Shown: one piece after another, positions 61,575-64,000 of the stretch
Position numbering within the stretch: the first letter of the stretch is position 1
Layout: the number at the start of each line of letters is the position of its first letter
Assembly (NCBI GenBank): GCA_963667505.2
Contig: OY763490.2
Coordinates: forward strand, 1,364,001-1,428,000
Source: Aldehydirespirator sp963667505
Lineage (GTDB): Bacteria; Actinomycetota; Acidimicrobiia; Acidimicrobiales; Aldehydirespiratoraceae
Direction of reading: 5' to 3'
DNA length: 64,000 bases
Program-made: the position numbers and the translations under genes
Notes under the pieces: model-generated
What the model saw: the letters and a program-made list of their open reading frames with translations, nothing else
The model's database searches: none
What the model was told of the DNA's origin: nothing

Positions 61575-61758
61575 AACGTTCAGAAGGCCAAGCACCGCAA
61601 CCACCTCCAAAGATCCAAGGCCCAGCGGTCTGTGCGAAAGACCAGGCTGGCGGGTGGCGGCGGGCACGGCCGACCGACAATGGGCGCCAGCCCGTCGGTC
61701 GGACGGGCACGACGACAGGCCGTCAGCCGGGACGGCCGTATCCGGGAGCGGGGAGCCC

Positions 61759-62835
61759 CTAGTGGAAGGGAGGCTTGACCACCTCGGCGGGAAGATCCCG
61801 GCCTCGCACGTCGATTACCACTTCGTCGCCAATCTCGACGTCGGGCGCCAGCAACGCCAGGGCGATGCCTCGGCCCAGAACGGGCGAGAAGTTGCCGCTG
61901 GTCACGACCCCGGCCCGACCGGCGCCGCGGCGCACCTCGCAGCCGTCGCGGGGCGGGCGCCTGCCTTCCGCCAGCAGCCCCCGCAGCCTGCGGCTCGGCC
62001 CAGATGCCCGTTCGGCCTCCAGCGCCGAGCGGCCTCTGAAGTCGACCTTGTCCCAGCGCACCACCCAGCCCAGTCCGGCCTGAAGCGGCGTGATGCCCGG
62101 GCCCAGTTCGTGGCCGTGCAGCGGCAGCCCGGCCTCCAGCCTCAGAGTGTCTCGGGCGCCGAGCCCGGCGGGCACGACGCCCGTGTCGATCAGACCGCCC
62201 CAGACCTCGGGGCCGTGCTCGACCGGGACGGCAATCTCCACTCCGTCCTCGCCGGTGTAGCCGGTGCCGGCCACAGTCGCGGGCGCCCCCAGAAAGTCGG
62301 TCCGGACCACTCGGAAGCGCCCGACCGACGAAGCCGCGCTGCGACCGTCGGCGTCGGCCAGACGAGCGCGGGCCTCCGGCCCCTGCACCGCGATCACAGC
62401 CCGGTCGGCGGTCACGTCGGCGATCGAGGGCCCTCCCGGCCCCTCCGCCAGGGCGGCCGTCACCCGGTCGGTGTTGGACGCGTTGGGCATCACGTCGAAG
62501 CAGTCCTCTGACACCCACCAGACGATGATGTCGTCGAGCACCGAGGCGTCCGACTCGTCGAGGAGATGGGTGTACTGCGCCGCGCCCGGGCCGATCCGCC
62601 CAAGGTCGTTGGTGAGCGCCCATTGCAGCGAGGCGAACGCATCGCCGCCCTCCACGCGCACCGTGCCCAGATGCGACACGTCGAACATGACCGCGGCCGA
62701 ACGGCAGGCCATGTGCTCGGCCACCGTCCCCGAGGAGTACTGCAGCGGCATCTCCCAGCCGCCGAAGGGCACCAGCTTGGCCCCGGCGGCCACATGGGCC
62801 CCGTGCAGCGGGGAACGGCGGATCTCAGGGTTCAC
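61759..62835 (-). CDS. gcvT: Aminomethyltransferase, glycine cleavage T protein
   Basis: 358 residues. Folate-binding and catalytic features: SPLHGAHVAAGAKLVPFGGW, MFDVSHLGTVRVEG, TGYTGEDGVEIAV and LGARDTLRLEAGLPLHGHEL. It transfers the aminomethyl-derived one-carbon unit from GcvH to THF, yielding 5,10-methylene-THF and ammonia. It works with GcvP at 54.8-57.6 kb. The ATG at 62835 lies 9 nt from a small nuclease-like gene, with which it is probably co-transcribed. Confidence 0.95.
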   Translation of the reverse strand: MNPEIRRSPLHGAHVAAGAKLVPFGGWEMPLQYSSGTVAEHMACRSAAVMFDVSHLGTVRVEGGDAFASLQWALTNDLGRIGPGAAQYTHLLDESDASVLDDIIVWWVSEDCFDVMPNASNTDRVTAALAEGPGGPSIADVTADRAVIAVQGPEARARLADADGRSAASSVGRFRVVRTDFLGAPATVAGTGYTGEDGVEIAVPVEHGPEVWGGLIDTGVVPAGLGARDTLRLEAGLPLHGHELGPGITPLQAGLGWVVRWDKVDFRGRSALEAERASGPSRRLRGLLAEGRRPPRDGCEVRRGAGRAGVVTSGNFSPVLGRGIALALLAPDVEIGDEVVIDVRGRDLPAEVVKPPFH

Positions 62836-62844
62836 GGCGAGCCC

Positions 62845-63165
62845 TCATCCGGTGAGGGCCAGACCGTACTTCCGGCCGAACCACTCGACGTCGCGCCGGT
62901 ACAGCAGCTTCACCCGGACGCCGGGATGGGTCTGGCTGAGGAGGCGCAGCTTGCGGTGCTTGCGGGTGACGAGGCGCTGGCGCAGCGTGGTCAGCTCCAC
63001 GTACACGTCGAAGTCGGGCAGATAGAAGTCGGGAGTGAAGCCGCTCGCGGTGCGTCCGGCCGCGTCGCGTTCGAGCACGAACATGCGCGGCTCGTACTCC
63101 CAGCGGACGCCGTAGGAGTCGAGCAGATCGGCGAAGGCCCGCTCGGAAGCGTGAGCGAACCCCAT
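62845..63165 (-). CDS. Small protein with a PD-(D/E)xK-like core
   Basis: 106 residues. The order E-RAFADLLD, a PDFYLPDFDVYVELTT block, then RKHRKLRLL and VKLLYRRDVEWFG resembles a minimal restriction-endonuclease fold: Glu in the first helix, Asp in PDFYL, Glu-x-Thr in VELT. The canonical lysine is replaced by Thr. Similar short proteins occur next to gcv and MerR genes in actinobacteria. Nuclease activity is a guess. It starts 38 nt after the MerR gene. Confidence 0.65.
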   Translation of the reverse strand: MGFAHASERAFADLLDSYGVRWEYEPRMFVLERDAAGRTASGFTPDFYLPDFDVYVELTTLRQRLVTRKHRKLRLLSQTHPGVRVKLLYRRDVEWFGRKYGLALTG

Positions 63166-63203
63166 CTCATCAGTGGCCGCAGGCGGATACGAACCCCGTC
63201 GGG

Positions 63204-63716
63204 TCAGTGCGCGCCTCCGGCTGCTCTGATCCTCCCGCCGACATCCTCCTCGTCGTCGGCGTCCTCGGAGCCTTCAGCCTCGGCCGACCGGAAGTCGAGG
63301 ATGGCGGCGTCCACCTCCTGTTGGAGGTTCGCCAGCGGCAGGACGCCCTGTCCCCGCTGCAGGGCGTCGATCAGTTCGTCCTGGGTGCGGACGACGGCCG
63401 AGTTCGCTCCGTCGAGCACGAGGGTCGCGGCTGAGATGTCCTCTCCTAGTTCCGTGCGCACGTAGTCGAAGATGACCCGCACCTTGTTCAAGTCGATGCC
63501 CGCGTCGAGGAGCCGCTTGATCACCTTGAGCTCCAGCACGTCGCCGTAGCTGTACAGCCGCCGGCTGCCGCTGCCCGCGGCCCGCACGAGCGACGGCTTC
63601 AGCAGGCCGGTGCGGGCCCAATAGTCGATCTGGCGGTAGGTGATGCCGGCGATCTCCGCGGCACGGCGGGTGCTGAACCCGCGTATCGCGTTCCCACCGA
63701 AGGCAGTGCTGGTCAT
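63204..63716 (-). CDS. MerR-family transcriptional regulator (FtsR/Rv1828-like)
   Basis: 170 residues. The N-terminal winged helix has STRRAAEIAGITYRQIDYWA and RTGLLKPS, and the wing contains SGSRRLYSYGDVLELKVIK. A dimerisation region follows, and the tail is acidic (EGSEDADDEEDVGG). No metal-binding cysteines, so it is not a metal sensor. In mycobacteria related MerR proteins sit in a gcvH-garA-merR-gcvB neighbourhood; proximity to gcvT here agrees. It is transcribed from a clear promoter (63787-63815) and probably also controls the downstream gcvT pair. Confidence 0.88.
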   Translation of the reverse strand: MTSTAFGGNAIRGFSTRRAAEIAGITYRQIDYWARTGLLKPSLVRAAGSGSRRLYSYGDVLELKVIKRLLDAGIDLNKVRVIFDYVRTELGEDISAATLVLDGANSAVVRTQDELIDALQRGQGVLPLANLQQEVDAAILDFRSAEAEGSEDADDEEDVGGRIRAAGGAH

Positions 63717-64000
63717 GTGTCGCTCCTAGCTGGCGATCGGGCAAGCCAATGACAGCCCCGGAATTACGGAACTGTCACCTGTGGAAACTCTACGATCGCC
63801 ACGACGGCGAGTCAAACATCGTCTGCTCGCGCGGCTCGACCGACGCCGGCCATGCCGCGGGCTTAGGCGTCCGCGAGCCCTGAACGACTCGGCCCGACAG
63901 TTCCGCCGGCGGCACTCTCCGGGGGCCATAGCCCGATGGCAAGCGCCCAAGGCCGGCGCTCCTCCGTGGCCGACAGTCCGAAGGCAGGCACCCAAAGGCA
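63717..64000. other. Upstream region of the MerR gene to the window end
   Basis: 284 bp without a convincing gene. It contains the MerR promoter at 63787-63815 and a leader of roughly 70 nt with TAGGAG before ATG 63716. Beyond about 63820 I see nothing specific; a short minus frame here has no domain features. Confidence 0.45.
63787..63815 (-). promoter_or_regulatory. Sigma-A-type promoter of the MerR gene
   Basis: Minus strand TTGACT (63815-63810), a 17-bp spacer and TAGAGT (63792-63787): the best canonical promoter in the window. The start codon is 70 nt downstream, with a GGAG ribosome site. Confidence 0.72.

Overview
The window is a very GC-rich (about 70%), densely packed stretch of an actinomycetal chromosome, most likely from the Acidimicrobiia or a close relative. 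The lineage call rests on the combination of a Mpa/ARC proteasomal ATPase ending in GQYL, a mycothione reductase, an AftD-type arabinosyltransferase homologue, a menaquinone-type MenB, a gcv-linked MerR regulator, and many genes that appear to be leaderless. It is an inference; no 16S gene is present. I see no integrated phage, insertion sequence or CRISPR array, and the only RNA gene is a tRNA-Leu(UAG).

Layout. 1-5.1 kb (minus): a polar amino-acid ABC importer with two permeases (one cut by the window edge) and two near-duplicate binding lipoproteins, directly downstream of mpa (5.1-6.8 kb). 7-13.4 kb: a ferredoxin, then a minus-strand run of trypsin-like lipoprotein, trmI, a TtuA/TtuB-type tRNA thiolation pair, three small membrane or hypothetical proteins, a Lon-N-domain protein and a DacB-like peptidase. 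13.5-19 kb (plus): hypothetical gene, transketolase, transaldolase and a ClC channel. 19-22.8 kb: RNase D, a MobA-like nucleotidyltransferase, DUF3151 and a GDPD. 22.8-23.7 kb is gene-poor. 23.7-31.6 kb (plus): a cell-envelope glycan operon (UGM-like flavoenzyme, GT2, GT4 and a 1477-residue AftD-like protein). 31.8-37.9 kb: gltBD. 38-44.8 kb: M18 aminopeptidase, a Trk K+ uptake system (two TrkH plus TrkA) and 5-formyl-THF cyclo-ligase. 44.9-47 kb: a K+-dependent-type H+-pyrophosphatase. 47-58.6 kb: alcohol dehydrogenase, PfkB kinase, MenB, RlmD-like methylase, Rpe, ClpP, tRNA-Leu, an AttH-like protein, GcvP and a crotonase. 58.9-63.7 kb: mycothione reductase, chorismate synthase, GcvT, a small nuclease-like protein and a MerR regulator.

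Themes. Tkt, Tal and Rpe give a non-oxidative pentose-phosphate branch. GcvP, GcvT and the folate cyclo-ligase serve one-carbon metabolism. GltBD and the amino-acid importer serve nitrogen. Trk with a pyrophosphatase serves cation and energy homeostasis.

The most unusual signal is structural. At three loci (ttuB/ttuA, trkA/trkH2, and the folate cyclo-ligase) the start region of a gene is tandemly duplicated with periods of 35, 38 and 47 bp, all 2 modulo 3. Each upstream copy is therefore a 12-16 codon mini-ORF whose TGA overlaps the next GTG start as GTGA. At the third locus a leaderless-type -10 box lies 6 nt from the outermost copy, so ribosomes may have to relay through two mini-ORFs to reach the gene. 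This sits in a region where about fifteen genes have a TAnnnT box 6-8 nt before their start codon, which suggests leaderless transcription is the norm. A 45-bp minisatellite between the divergent rlmD-like and rpe genes and a 143-bp duplicated double-hairpin element before the mycothione reductase gene are further non-coding structures.
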